From positions 4,376,001 through 4,440,000 of the forward strand of contig NZ_CP028843.1 in assembly GCF_003058325.1 (NCBI RefSeq): a stretch of 64,000 bases of DNA. Direction: 5' to 3'. Positions 8,074-16,036 of the stretch are shown one piece after another. The stretch comes from Methylobacterium currus. GTDB taxonomy: Bacteria; Pseudomonadota; Alphaproteobacteria; Rhizobiales; Beijerinckiaceae. Numbering within the stretch: the stretch's first letter is position 1; the number at the start of each line of letters is the position of its first letter. The notes under the pieces were generated by a model. That model was given only the letters and a program-made list of their open reading frames with translations, made no database searches and was not told the origin of the DNA. The position numbers and the translations under genes are program-made.

Positions 8074-8912
8074 GCGACTGCGATTTCGTGCGGCGGATGA
8101 TCGAGATCGGCGACCCGTCCGGCGGGCGCCTCGCCGCCCTGGAGTTCGGGCCGGCCGAGCGGCCCCTCGACGCGCTCCTGCTGCACGCCAACGGGTTCAA
8201 CGCCCGCACCTATCGCAGCCTGCTGGCGCCGCTCGCCGATTGGCACGTGCTGGCCTACGACCATCGCGGCCACGGCCGCACCACCCTGCCGGCGGAGCCC
8301 GCCGGGCGGACCGACTGGCAGGACGTCACGGACGACCTGATCGCCCTCCTCGACCGGCTCGACGCACCGCCCCTCGTGCTGATCGGCCACTCGATGGGCG
8401 GCACCGCCTCGCTGCTCGCCGCGGCCGAGCGTCCGGAGCGGGTGCGCCGCCTCGTGCTCCTCGATCCGGTGATCCAGCCGCCCGAGCGACGCGGCGAGGG
8501 CCATGCCGGCCTCGCCGAGGGCGCCCTGAAGCGGCGCAGCGACTTCCCGTCCCGGGAGGCGGCGCTCGCCGCCTATCGCGGGCGCGGCGCGTTCCGGACC
8601 TGGCCGGAAGCCCCGCTCGCCGACTACGTGGCGGACGGATTTCGCGATGGTCCGGACGGCGTGACCCTCGCCTGCACCGGGGCCTGGGAGGCGTCGAGCT
8701 ACCTGGCGCAGGGGCATGACCCCTGGGGCGCGCTCGCCCGCCTGTCCTGCCCGGCGGACATTCTGCGGGCCGAGTCCGGCAGCACCTGCGCGCTCGCGGA
8801 GAGCCGCGGATCGGTCGAGGTCGAGACGGTGCCGGGCACCACCCATTTCCTGCCCTTCGAGGCTCCCGAGCGGGTCCGGGCCGCGATCCGGCGCGCCGTC
8901 GCGGTGCCCTGA
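8070..8912 (+). CDS. Alpha/beta hydrolase
   Basis: A 280-residue cytoplasmic alpha/beta-hydrolase. The nucleophile elbow is GHSMG (106-110, Ser108), the oxyanion-hole loop HANGFN lies at 39-44, and a C-terminal GTTHFLPFE supplies the likely catalytic His. DHRGHGRT (64-71) is the usual turn after the second strand. The GTG start overlaps the MFS stop by four bases, so the two are co-translated; it may modify or degrade the compound exported by that transporter. The substrate class (ester, lactone, epoxide) cannot be inferred. Confidence 0.88.
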   Translation: MSDCDFVRRMIEIGDPSGGRLAALEFGPAERPLDALLLHANGFNARTYRSLLAPLADWHVLAYDHRGHGRTTLPAEPAGRTDWQDVTDDLIALLDRLDAPPLVLIGHSMGGTASLLAAAERPERVRRLVLLDPVIQPPERRGEGHAGLAEGALKRRSDFPSREAALAAYRGRGAFRTWPEAPLADYVADGFRDGPDGVTLACTGAWEASSYLAQGHDPWGALARLSCPADILRAESGSTCALAESRGSVEVETVPGTTHFLPFEAPERVRAAIRRAVAVP

Positions 8913-8919
8913 CGCCGGC

Positions 8920-9627
8920 TCACCCGGCACCCGGGCCCGGCCCGTCCAGGCGGGGCCGCCATGCCTCGACCGTGCCGCTTTCCAGGCGCCGCGCCGCCAG
9001 CTCGCGCCAGGACGGCGACAGGAGCGCGAGCCCGGCGATGCCCGCCAGGACATCCCGGTCCAGCCGGTCGACGTAGAAGGCCCGCAGGAGCCGGGCGAGC
9101 GGCCAGTCCGGGCAGGGACGATCGATCAAGCGCAGGGTCTCGCCGGCCGCGACCGCGCCGGGCTCGATCACCCGGTAGTACCAGCCGGTCCGTCCGCTCG
9201 CCTGGACCCGGCGCGCCATTCCGGGCACGCCGAAGCGGTGATCGAGCTTCCAGCACGGCTGGCGCGCCTGGCTGACCTGGAGCAAGGCCGTCCCGGCCCG
9301 CCACAGGTCGCCGACGCAGATCGTCGCCTCGGTGAGGCCGGTGCTCGACAGGTTCTCGCCGAACGCGCCGGGTGCGCCCAGCACCGCCGGGCCCGGCGCC
9401 GGGAGGGTGTCGGCCCAGGAGGCGTAATGGTCGAAGGCGTAGTGGTGGACGGCCTTCTCCGGCCCGCCATGGTGCCGCCGATCGGCCTGCGCGTCGCCCG
9501 CAAGGCCTAGCGGGCCGATCCGTACCGGCCCGTCGACCGGTGCCTTGGCGATCCCGCTGAACGCGCCGGACCGGCCGAGCGGCGCGAGGCCCCCGACCAG
9601 AACGGCCGCGATTCCGACGCCCGTCAC
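8920..9627 (-). CDS. MOSC domain protein, YiiM-like
   Basis: A 235-residue protein with the MOSC fold found in molybdenum-cofactor sulfurases and in YiiM, which handles N-hydroxylated compounds. The likely catalytic Cys is in SQARQPCWKLD (Cys125). GAFGENLSSTGL (88-99) and a C-terminal helical region (PLARLLRAFYVDRLDRD) match the YiiM two-domain layout. Its ATG overlaps the stop of the upstream glutamine amidotransferase, so they are one operon, probably controlled from the operators at 10347-10400. Confidence 0.88.
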   Translation of the reverse strand: MTGVGIAAVLVGGLAPLGRSGAFSGIAKAPVDGPVRIGPLGLAGDAQADRRHHGGPEKAVHHYAFDHYASWADTLPAPGPAVLGAPGAFGENLSSTGLTEATICVGDLWRAGTALLQVSQARQPCWKLDHRFGVPGMARRVQASGRTGWYYRVIEPGAVAAGETLRLIDRPCPDWPLARLLRAFYVDRLDRDVLAGIAGLALLSPSWRELAARRLESGTVEAWRPRLDGPGPGAG

Positions 9628-10331
9628 GGCCGGCGCCCGAGATCGGCGAGCCAGGCGGCGAGGCAGCGCCGTCCCGCCTCGCCCGCCGCCGGCCCGTACC
9701 GGCGGGCCTCTTCCCGCAGGGCCGGGACCGAGAGGCCGGGCACGCCCGCGATCTCCACCGCGTGCCCGATCAGCCAGCGCTCGAACGCGCCGCCATCCGC
9801 TTCGGGATGGAACTGGAAGGCGAGGGCGTGGCGGCCGAGCGCGAAGGCCTGGTGGGGGCAGAGCGGCGTCGCCGCCAGCCCTTCGGCCCCGGGCGGAAGG
9901 TCGAACCTGTCACCGTGCCAATGCAGCACCGGCACGCCGTCGAGGTGGCGCAGCGGCCCGGCGCGGCCGGCCTCGGTCAGCGTCACCGGAGCCCAGCCGA
10001 TCTCCTTGGCGGGGGCCGGCGCGACGCGGGCGCCCAGGGCCAGCGCCATCAGCTGGGCTCCGAGGCACAGGCCGAGCGTCGGCCGGCCCGCGGCGAGCCG
10101 GTTCCGCAGCACCGCGACCGTATCGGCCAGGAACGGGTAGAGGTCGCTCTCCGCCGCACCGATCGGGCCGCCGAGGACCACCAGCAGGTCGGCCTCCTCG
10201 GCGTCGCGCTGCGGCAGCGGTTCGAGCCCGGCCTCGTGGATGCGGATTGCGTAGCCGGCCGCCGCGATCGGGGCGGCGAAGGCGCCGAGATCCTCGAATT
10301 GGACGTGACGGATCGCCAAGGCATCGGGCAT
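9624..10331 (-). CDS. Class I glutamine amidotransferase, GMP-synthase-like
   Basis: A stand-alone class I glutaminase domain of 235 residues. The catalytic triad is visible as Cys89 in GLCLGAQ and His175/Glu177 in FQFHPEAD, with the oxyanion strand VVLGGPIGA near 51-59. Proteins of this type hydrolyse gamma-glutamyl amides or donate ammonia; the acceptor here is unknown. It heads the minus-strand pair with the MOSC gene. The start at 10331 lies just beyond the first operator. The divergent XRE-cupin regulator recalls the PuuD/PuuR arrangement of putrescine catabolism, but sequence similarity to PuuD itself is not evident. Confidence 0.85.
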   Translation of the reverse strand: MPDALAIRHVQFEDLGAFAAPIAAAGYAIRIHEAGLEPLPQRDAEEADLLVVLGGPIGAAESDLYPFLADTVAVLRNRLAAGRPTLGLCLGAQLMALALGARVAPAPAKEIGWAPVTLTEAGRAGPLRHLDGVPVLHWHGDRFDLPPGAEGLAATPLCPHQAFALGRHALAFQFHPEADGGAFERWLIGHAVEIAGVPGLSVPALREEARRYGPAAGEAGRRCLAAWLADLGRRP

Positions 10332-10346
10332 CGGTCGGCACCCATC

Positions 10347-10400
10347 GGACAACTCGTTGTCTCGCTGGCCAGCCTCTATCTCATGGACAACGCGTTGTCC
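10347..10400. promoter_or_regulatory. Paired operators in the divergent promoter region
   Basis: Two copies of the palindrome GGACAAC-NN-GTTGTCC: GGACAACTCGTTGTCT (10347-10362, one mismatch) and GGACAACGCGTTGTCC (10385-10400, perfect). Their centres are 38 bp apart. They lie between the amidotransferase (minus) and the XRE-cupin gene (plus), the classical position for a local repressor's binding sites. Confidence 0.75.
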
Positions 10401-10448
10401 AGGATCCTGGCCGTTGCCACGCGGGCGCTCGCGCGGCACTCCGGCGGC

Positions 10449-10982
10449 ATGACCGTCGTCGCCAACCGCATCCGGGCCCTGCGCCGCCGCCGCGGCCTCA
10501 CCGTCGAGGCCCTGGCCGCCGCTGTCGGCATTCACAAGGGGCACCTCTCGCGCATCGAGCGCGGCGAGAAGGTCCCCTCCGTGGCGACCCTGGAGGCGCT
10601 CGCCCTGGCCCTCGGCGCCCGTACCGCCGAGCTGTTCGGCGAGACGGCGACGGAAGCCGACATCCTGGTGGTGCGGCGGACCGAGCGCGCCGTGATGCGC
10701 GACGGCGCCTACGCGGTTCAGGCTGTGCTGCCGGGTGCGGCCGGGCGCAGCGCCGCACTCTACGTCGTCGAGCCGGGCGAGGACTTTTTGCGCCATGACC
10801 GGCCGGCCCATGACGGCCAGGAGATCGCCTACATTCTGGAAGGCGAGGTCGAGCTTGCGATCGCCGATCGGGTGATCGCCCTGGGACCGGGCGACTGCGC
10901 CACCTATGACGGCGGCCTGCCCCACCGGCTCCGCCGGCGCGGACCGGGCCCGGCCTCGGTCCTGGTCGTCATCGCCGGCTGA
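10449..10982 (+). CDS. XRE-family regulator with cupin sensor domain
   Basis: A 177-residue transcription regulator: an XRE helix-turn-helix at about residues 5-60 (LRRRRGLTVEALAAAVGIHKG, then SRIERGEKVPSVATLEALA) and a C-terminal cupin from about 85 (ALYVVEPGEDFLRH, ILEGEVELAI, GDCATYDGGLPHRL). Such proteins sense small ligands in the cupin, as in PuuR or SutR. An in-frame ATG at 10383 lies within the second operator, so the 10449 start is preferred. It probably represses itself and the divergent amidotransferase-MOSC pair through the two palindromes. Confidence 0.88.
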   Translation: MTVVANRIRALRRRRGLTVEALAAAVGIHKGHLSRIERGEKVPSVATLEALALALGARTAELFGETATEADILVVRRTERAVMRDGAYAVQAVLPGAAGRSAALYVVEPGEDFLRHDRPAHDGQEIAYILEGEVELAIADRVIALGPGDCATYDGGLPHRLRRRGPGPASVLVVIAG

Positions 10983-11195
10983 CCTCCGGGCGCGCCCGGT
11001 CGCGGCGGCGCAGCGGCAGCGTCGTCGGGTGCCTTCCCCGGACGGGGGAGGCGACTACCCCTTCCGATGAAGCGCGGCGCCTCCGCCTCCACGCCCATCG
11101 CCCAGATGGCGCGGGATCGCCGCAGCGTCGCACAGTCGGTCGCATGGCACCCCTCGCGATGGACTGGCGGGTGCGGCCCGCTCGGAGTGGTCGGC

Positions 11196-12698
11196 ATGAA
11201 GTTCTGGCTCGGCTTGGCGACGTGCCTGGTGCTGGCGGCGACCGGCGCGATGCTGACGATGGAAGGGGGCCCCGCCGGTGCCCCGCCCGCCCCCGAGCGG
11301 CCGCGCGTCCCCACGGCGCCGGCGCCTGCCGATGTCAGCGAGGCGGACCGGGCCGGGGTGCCGCGCCAGATGCAGGCACGCGTCATCTTGGCCCGCCAAG
11401 CGGGCGATCCGGCCCGCCAGGCGGGCGACCAAGCCCGCGACCCGGCCCGCCAAGCCGGCGACCCGGCGAGCCTGACGGGGGATCGGGCCCGTCCGGCGCC
11501 GAAACCCGCCGAGCCGGCACGGGCCGATGCGGACAGGCAAGCCCTCGACGACGCCCGGCGGCAGGTCGAGGCGCGGGTGCGGCAGGCGCAGGCCGAGGCG
11601 GAGGCCGCCCGGCGGCGTCTGGAGCAGGAGGAGGCGCGCGCCAACGCCCTGTCGGATGCCGCGATGGCGGCCCGCCGCGACCTGATCGCCGCCCGGGCCG
11701 AGGTCGAGGAGCTGCGGGCCCGGGCGGCGCAGCCACCCGAGCCGGACGCCGCGCAGGCGCGGGCGGCCGTCGCCGCCGCGGAGGAGGCCCGCCGGGCGGC
11801 GGAGGACACCGCCGACGAGCGCCGGCAGGCGCTCGCGGAGGAACGGGCGCGGTCCGAGCAGCTGGCCGGGGCGCTTGCCGAGGCGCGCCGGCGCGTCGCC
11901 GTGCTCGAGACCGCGGCCGAGGCCGCGCAGGTCGCCCATCAGGCGCAGGCGCAGGCGGCGGCGCGGGAGCGGGCGATGATGCGGGCGGGCCTGCGCCGTC
12001 TGGCGGTCGCCCTGCGTGCCGCGCAGGTTGCCCGCTCGGAATCCGCGGCGCGCGAGGCGCAGGCCGTCGGCGCGCGCGACCGGGCCGAGCAGGGCCGGCT
12101 CGCCGCCGAACGGTCCGCCGCCGAGACGCGCGGACGCCTCGATCGCCTGAAGGCCGGCCTCGACCGCGCCGCGGAGGCCAGCCTTCCGGCGGCCAAGGCA
12201 TCGAAGCCGCAACAGCTCTCGCTGGTGTTCCAGACCCGGCCCGCCGCGGCGTCGCGGGGAGATTCGTTGCGGACCGCACCGGCCCCGGCGGGCCTGGGCG
12301 GGCCGGAGACGCTCGACGAGGAGCGGCTGCTGGCGCGGGTGGCGGTCCTGCTCGGGCGCGGCGACATCAGCGGGGCGCGGCTCTTCCTCACCCTCGGGGT
12401 GCGGAGCGGCAGCGCCCGGGCCACGGCGCTCCTCGCCGAGACCTACGATCCCGACAAGCTCGCTGCCCTGCAGGTCCGCGGCCTGCGCGGCGATCCCGAG
12501 AAGGCGAGCGCCCTCTACCGTCAGGCGCAGGCGAGTCACGGACCCGCGAACCCGGACGTCGTGAATCGGGATCCCGGGGAGACGCCACGGGCCGGCCCCG
12601 CACAGCGGGGCCCGGCGGGCTGGATCAACCCGGTCCGGCAGGCCGGCCTGCCGGGGCCCTTCGTGCCCCCCCTGGCCGCCCCGTGGGGCGGCGAGTGA
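11196..12698 (+). CDS. Secreted or membrane-anchored coiled-coil protein with Sel1-like C-terminus
   Basis: A 500-residue protein. Residues 1-22 form one hydrophobic segment (signal or anchor); residues about 60-95 are a Pro/Ala/Arg linker with heptad repeats ARQAGDP; residues about 105-330 are a long Ala/Arg/Glu coiled coil; and about 375-445 resemble a Sel1/TPR-like unit (LLGRGDISGARLFLTLGVRSG, AETYDPDKLAALQVRGLRGD). A Pro/Gly-rich tail follows. Rhizobiales encode many proteins with this GDISGARLFL module, of unknown function. The TAXI binding-protein gene follows after 27 bases, so they are probably co-transcribed. I found no partner membrane subunit. Confidence 0.75.
   Translation: MKFWLGLATCLVLAATGAMLTMEGGPAGAPPAPERPRVPTAPAPADVSEADRAGVPRQMQARVILARQAGDPARQAGDQARDPARQAGDPASLTGDRARPAPKPAEPARADADRQALDDARRQVEARVRQAQAEAEAARRRLEQEEARANALSDAAMAARRDLIAARAEVEELRARAAQPPEPDAAQARAAVAAAEEARRAAEDTADERRQALAEERARSEQLAGALAEARRRVAVLETAAEAAQVAHQAQAQAAARERAMMRAGLRRLAVALRAAQVARSESAAREAQAVGARDRAEQGRLAAERSAAETRGRLDRLKAGLDRAAEASLPAAKASKPQQLSLVFQTRPAAASRGDSLRTAPAPAGLGGPETLDEERLLARVAVLLGRGDISGARLFLTLGVRSGSARATALLAETYDPDKLAALQVRGLRGDPEKASALYRQAQASHGPANPDVVNRDPGETPRAGPAQRGPAGWINPVRQAGLPGPFVPPLAAPWGGE
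11391..11465 (+). repeat. 21-bp tandem repeat in the coiled-coil gene
   Basis: Units of 21 bp at 11391-11411, 11412-11432 and 11445-11465, with a shortened 12-bp unit at 11433-11444, encode ARQAGDP, ARQAGDQ, ARDP, ARQAGDP. All lengths are multiples of three, so expansions keep the frame. Confidence 0.8.
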
Positions 12699-12725
12699 CC
12701 GGCACCTGAGCAGGGGAGACACCGC

Positions 12726-13916
12726 ATGACCCGTCGCGCCGCGCTCTGGCTCGCCCTCCTGCTGCCCTGGACCGGCCCGGAGGCCGGCGCACAGCCCGCC
12801 GATCCCCCGCCCGCCGCCGCGCCGGCGCCGGCCCGGCCGGTCCGGGCGACTTCACCGAAGCCGCGGGTGCAGGGCTCCGCCCCGCGGGAGAGCGCCGAGG
12901 ACGTGGCGCTCGGCAGCCATCTCAACGCCAACACCGTGGCGGTGATCTCGGGCACCCCCGGCGGCACCTATTTCCGTATGGCGAGCGACCTCGCCTTCGT
13001 GCTCGACGGCGTGAACGACCTGCGGGTGCTGCCGGTGATGGGGAAGGGCGCGGGGCAGAACGCCTACGACCTGCGCTACCTGCGCGGAATCGACATCGCC
13101 TTCGTGCGCACCGACTCCCTCGACCAGCTGCGCCGGGACAAGCGGGTCGGCAACGCCCAATCTCACATCGCCTATATCGCCCGTCTGTTCAACGACGAGT
13201 TGCACGTCGTCGCCCCGCGGGAGATCACCGACATCCGCCAGCTCGCCGGCCGGAAGGTGAGCTTCGACGTGCGCGGCAGCGGCACCGACGTGTCGGGCCG
13301 GGCGATGTTCGCGGGCCTCGGCCTGACCGTCGACGCGGTCAATGTCGACCAGCCGGCGGCGCTCGCCATGCTGGAGCGGGGTGAGATCGCCGCCATGGTC
13401 TCGGTGGCGGCCAAGCCCGTGGCGGTGCTGGCCGAGTTCCAGCCCGGCGACCGCTTCCACCTGGTCGACGTGCCCTTCGCGGGCGGCGTCACCGAGAGCT
13501 ACATGCCGGCGGAGCTGACCCACGCCGATTATCCGCTCCTCGCGCCGGAGGGGAACGCGGTGCGCACCCTTGCGGTCGGCACCATCCTGGCGGCCTATAA
13601 CTGGCCGAAGGGCAGCGAGCGCTACAGCCGCATCGCCCGCTTCGTCGATGCCTTCTTCAGCCGGTACGACGCCTTCCTGAAAGCTCCCCGGCACCCGAAA
13701 TGGCGCGAGGTCAACCTGACCGCCGAGGTCGCCGACTGGCCCCGCTTCCCGGCGGCCAAGGATTGGCTGGAGCATCGCAGCGACCCCGCCCCGCGGGTCG
13801 CTGCGGCGCCCGGCGAGGTGGCGCAGTTCCTGGCCCAGCGCCGGAACGCGGGCGAGGTTGACCGCGACCAGCTCTATCAGGAGTTCCTGAAGTGGCGGGA
13901 CGGGCGGGGGCGGTGA
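12726..13916 (+). CDS. TAXI-family TRAP transporter solute-binding protein
   Basis: A 396-residue exported binding protein of the TAXI (TRAP-associated extracytoplasmic immunogenic) family. A signal peptide (LWLALLLPWTGPEAGA) is followed by a Pro/Ala linker to about residue 50. The domain has the family pattern ISGTPGGTYFRMASDLA, VMGKGAGQNAYDLRYLRGIDIAFVRTD in pieces, and KVSFDVRGSGTDVSGRAMF. CAGGGGAGA precedes the ATG. No DctM-type fused permease lies nearby, so it is an orphan binding protein. Known TAXI ligands are glutamate- or dicarboxylate-like; the ligand here is unknown. Confidence 0.87.
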   Translation: MTRRAALWLALLLPWTGPEAGAQPADPPPAAAPAPARPVRATSPKPRVQGSAPRESAEDVALGSHLNANTVAVISGTPGGTYFRMASDLAFVLDGVNDLRVLPVMGKGAGQNAYDLRYLRGIDIAFVRTDSLDQLRRDKRVGNAQSHIAYIARLFNDELHVVAPREITDIRQLAGRKVSFDVRGSGTDVSGRAMFAGLGLTVDAVNVDQPAALAMLERGEIAAMVSVAAKPVAVLAEFQPGDRFHLVDVPFAGGVTESYMPAELTHADYPLLAPEGNAVRTLAVGTILAAYNWPKGSERYSRIARFVDAFFSRYDAFLKAPRHPKWREVNLTAEVADWPRFPAAKDWLEHRSDPAPRVAAAPGEVAQFLAQRRNAGEVDRDQLYQEFLKWRDGRGR

Positions 13917-13937
13917 GGGGACCGACCTGTCATTGAG

Positions 13938-13995
13938 ACCCTCCGGGTCATCCTGGGTTCTCGGCTGCGCCGAGCCCCGGGATGACGCGGAGGGT
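13938..13995. repeat. REP-like palindrome between TAXI gene and livM
   Basis: Arms 13938-13957 and 13976-13995 pair over 20 bases with two mismatches (core CCGGGTCATCCTGGG / CCCGGGATGACGCGG), with an inner 6-bp stem CTCGGC/GCCGAG. It lies between two convergent genes and could terminate both. It shares the CCCGGGAT core with the elements at 25599 and 42837, suggesting a dispersed intergenic repeat family. Confidence 0.7.
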
Positions 13996-14041
13996 GCAAT
14001 TTCCGTCGCGTAGGGCGCCGTGTTCCCTGCAAACGCTCAGC

Positions 14042-15031
14042 TCAGAGCGGCCGCCTCAGCGTCCGGGCGACGAGGCCGAGAATGCCCTCGCGGAACACCA
14101 GCACGCAGATCACGAACACGAAGCCCTGGATGATCGTCACCCAGGCGCCGAACTGGGCCAGGTAGTTCTCCATCGCGATGATGACGAAGGAGCCGAGGAT
14201 CGGGCCGAACACCGTGCCCATGCCGCCGACCAGCGTCATCAGCACCACCTCGCCCGACATCGACCAGTGCACGTCGGTGAGCGAGGCGAGCTGGAACACG
14301 ATCGCCTTGGTCGATCCGGCCAACCCCGCCAGCGTGGTCGAGAGCACGAAGACCGCGAGCTTGTACTGGTTGGCGCGGTAACCGAGCGAGATGGCGCGGG
14401 GCTCGTTGTCGCGGATCGCCTTCAGCACCTGGCCGAACGGCGAGTGGATGATGCGGTAGATCAGGAGGAGCCCGAGGAAGAAGATCACCGCCACGAGCGC
14501 GTAGAGCACCCGGTCGTCGGCAAGGCTGATGACGCCGAACAGGTTGCCGCGCGGCACCGCCTGGATGCCGTCCTCGCCGCCGGTGAACTTCGCCTGGAGC
14601 GAGAAGAAGAACACCATCTGGGCCAGCGCCAGGGTGATCATCGAGAAGTAGATGCCCTGGCGGCGGATGGCGAGCGCGCCGAAGACGAGGCCGAGCAAAG
14701 CCGCCACCAGGGTGCCGCCGAGGATGGCGAGCTCCGGGGTCAGGCCCCAGACCTTGGCGGCGTAGGCGGTGACGTAGCTCGCCATGCCGAAATAGGCGGC
14801 GTGGCCGAAGGACAGGAGGCCCCCGTAGCCCAGCAGCAGGTTGAAGGCCAGCGCGAACAGCGCGAAGCACAGCACCTTCATCAGGAAGACGGGATAGAGC
14901 AGGAAGGGCAGCACCGCGAGCAGGACCGCGATGATGACGAAGACGAGGCGGTGGAACGTCTTGGCGTCGCGGCCCTCGGGCATGACGGCGGCGATCGGGG
15001 TGGCGTCGGTGGACGCCGCGGCGGAGGACAT
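14042..15031 (-). CDS. livM: Branched-chain amino acid-type ABC permease LivM
   Basis: A 329-residue inner-membrane permease of the LivM family, last gene of a six-gene operon. Membrane helices are evident throughout; LLLGYGGLLSFGHAAYFG (near 64-81) is the family signature and FGQVLKAIRDNEPRAISLGY is the loop that contacts the ATPases. A longer open frame exists upstream but is antisense-like and contains no plausible start; MSSAAAS at 15031 sits 26 bases after livH. Substrate may be branched-chain amino acids, amides, urea or aromatic acids. Confidence 0.93.
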   Translation of the reverse strand: MSSAAASTDATPIAAVMPEGRDAKTFHRLVFVIIAVLLAVLPFLLYPVFLMKVLCFALFALAFNLLLGYGGLLSFGHAAYFGMASYVTAYAAKVWGLTPELAILGGTLVAALLGLVFGALAIRRQGIYFSMITLALAQMVFFFSLQAKFTGGEDGIQAVPRGNLFGVISLADDRVLYALVAVIFFLGLLLIYRIIHSPFGQVLKAIRDNEPRAISLGYRANQYKLAVFVLSTTLAGLAGSTKAIVFQLASLTDVHWSMSGEVVLMTLVGGMGTVFGPILGSFVIIAMENYLAQFGAWVTIIQGFVFVICVLVFREGILGLVARTLRRPL

Positions 15032-15057
15032 CGTTCGCGTTCCTTCAGGCGAGGCGG

Positions 15058-15945
15058 TCAGGCGGTGCGGCCGAACAGGCCGGCGGGCTTCACCAGCAGC
15101 ACCAGCACCATGATGACGAAGATCACGGTCGAGGAGGCTTCCGGGTAGAACACCTTGGTCAGGCCCTCGATCAGCCCGAGGGTGAAGCCGGTGACGATCG
15201 AGCCGAGGATCGACCCCATGCCGCCGATCACCACGACCGCGAACACCACGATGATGATGTCGGCGCCCATGTTCGGGTTCACCGAGTAGACCGGGGCGGC
15301 GAGCACGCCCGCGAAGGCGGCGAGCGCCACGCCGAAGCCGTAGGTGAGCGTCAGCAGCAGCGGCACGTTCACCCCGAAGGCCTGGACCAGGGTCGGGTTC
15401 TCGGTGGCGGCGCGGAGATAGGCTCCGAGCTTGGTCTTCTCGATCACGAGCCAGGTGGCGATGCAGACGACGAGCGAGGCGACCACGACCCAGCCGCGGT
15501 AGTTCGGCAGGAACATGAAGGGCAGGCGCTGGCCGCCCGACAGCTCGGACGGGATCGCGTAGGGCAGGCCCGACACGCCGTACTCGTTGCGGAACAGGCC
15601 CTGGATGATCAGCGCCAGGCCGAAGGTGAGGAGCAGGCCGTAGAGGTGATCGAGCTTGTAGAGCCGCGAGATCAAGAGCCGCTCCAGGATCACCCCGAAG
15701 ATGCCGACCACGATCGGCGCCAGGATCAGCGCCCACCAGTAGCCGAGGCCGGCGTAGTTCAGCAGCATCCAGGCGACGAAGGCGCCCATCATGTACTGGG
15801 CACCGTGGGTGAAGTTGATGATGTTCAACAGCCCGAAGATGATCGCCAGCCCGAGCGACAGGATGGCGTAGAACGAGCCGTTGATGAGGCCGAGCAGGAG
15901 CTGGCCGAAGAGCGCCTGCATGGGGACGCCGAGGATCGTGGGCAT
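15058..15945 (-). CDS. livH: Branched-chain amino acid-type ABC permease LivH
   Basis: A 295-residue inner-membrane permease of the LivH family. It begins with LLLGLINGSFYAILSLGLAI, the classical first helix, and includes NFTHGAQYMMGAF and GGMGSILGS, both typical of the family. It pairs with LivM to form the channel for the livG/livF ATPases upstream in the same operon. 91 bases separate it from the preceding binding-protein gene. Confidence 0.94.
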   Translation of the reverse strand: MPTILGVPMQALFGQLLLGLINGSFYAILSLGLAIIFGLLNIINFTHGAQYMMGAFVAWMLLNYAGLGYWWALILAPIVVGIFGVILERLLISRLYKLDHLYGLLLTFGLALIIQGLFRNEYGVSGLPYAIPSELSGGQRLPFMFLPNYRGWVVVASLVVCIATWLVIEKTKLGAYLRAATENPTLVQAFGVNVPLLLTLTYGFGVALAAFAGVLAAPVYSVNPNMGADIIIVVFAVVVIGGMGSILGSIVTGFTLGLIEGLTKVFYPEASSTVIFVIMVLVLLVKPAGLFGRTA

Positions 15946-16036
15946 GGGGTCTGGCGACTCGCGTGGGGACCGGGCCGGGTTCGGATGAGGCCGGCGGCGC
16001 CGCGAGGCGCCGCCGGGAGGAGCGTCGGAACTGGCG

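Noticed and set aside
10383..10448. Earlier ATG of the XRE-cupin regulator
   Set aside because: It lies inside the second operator and adds residues before a normal XRE start.
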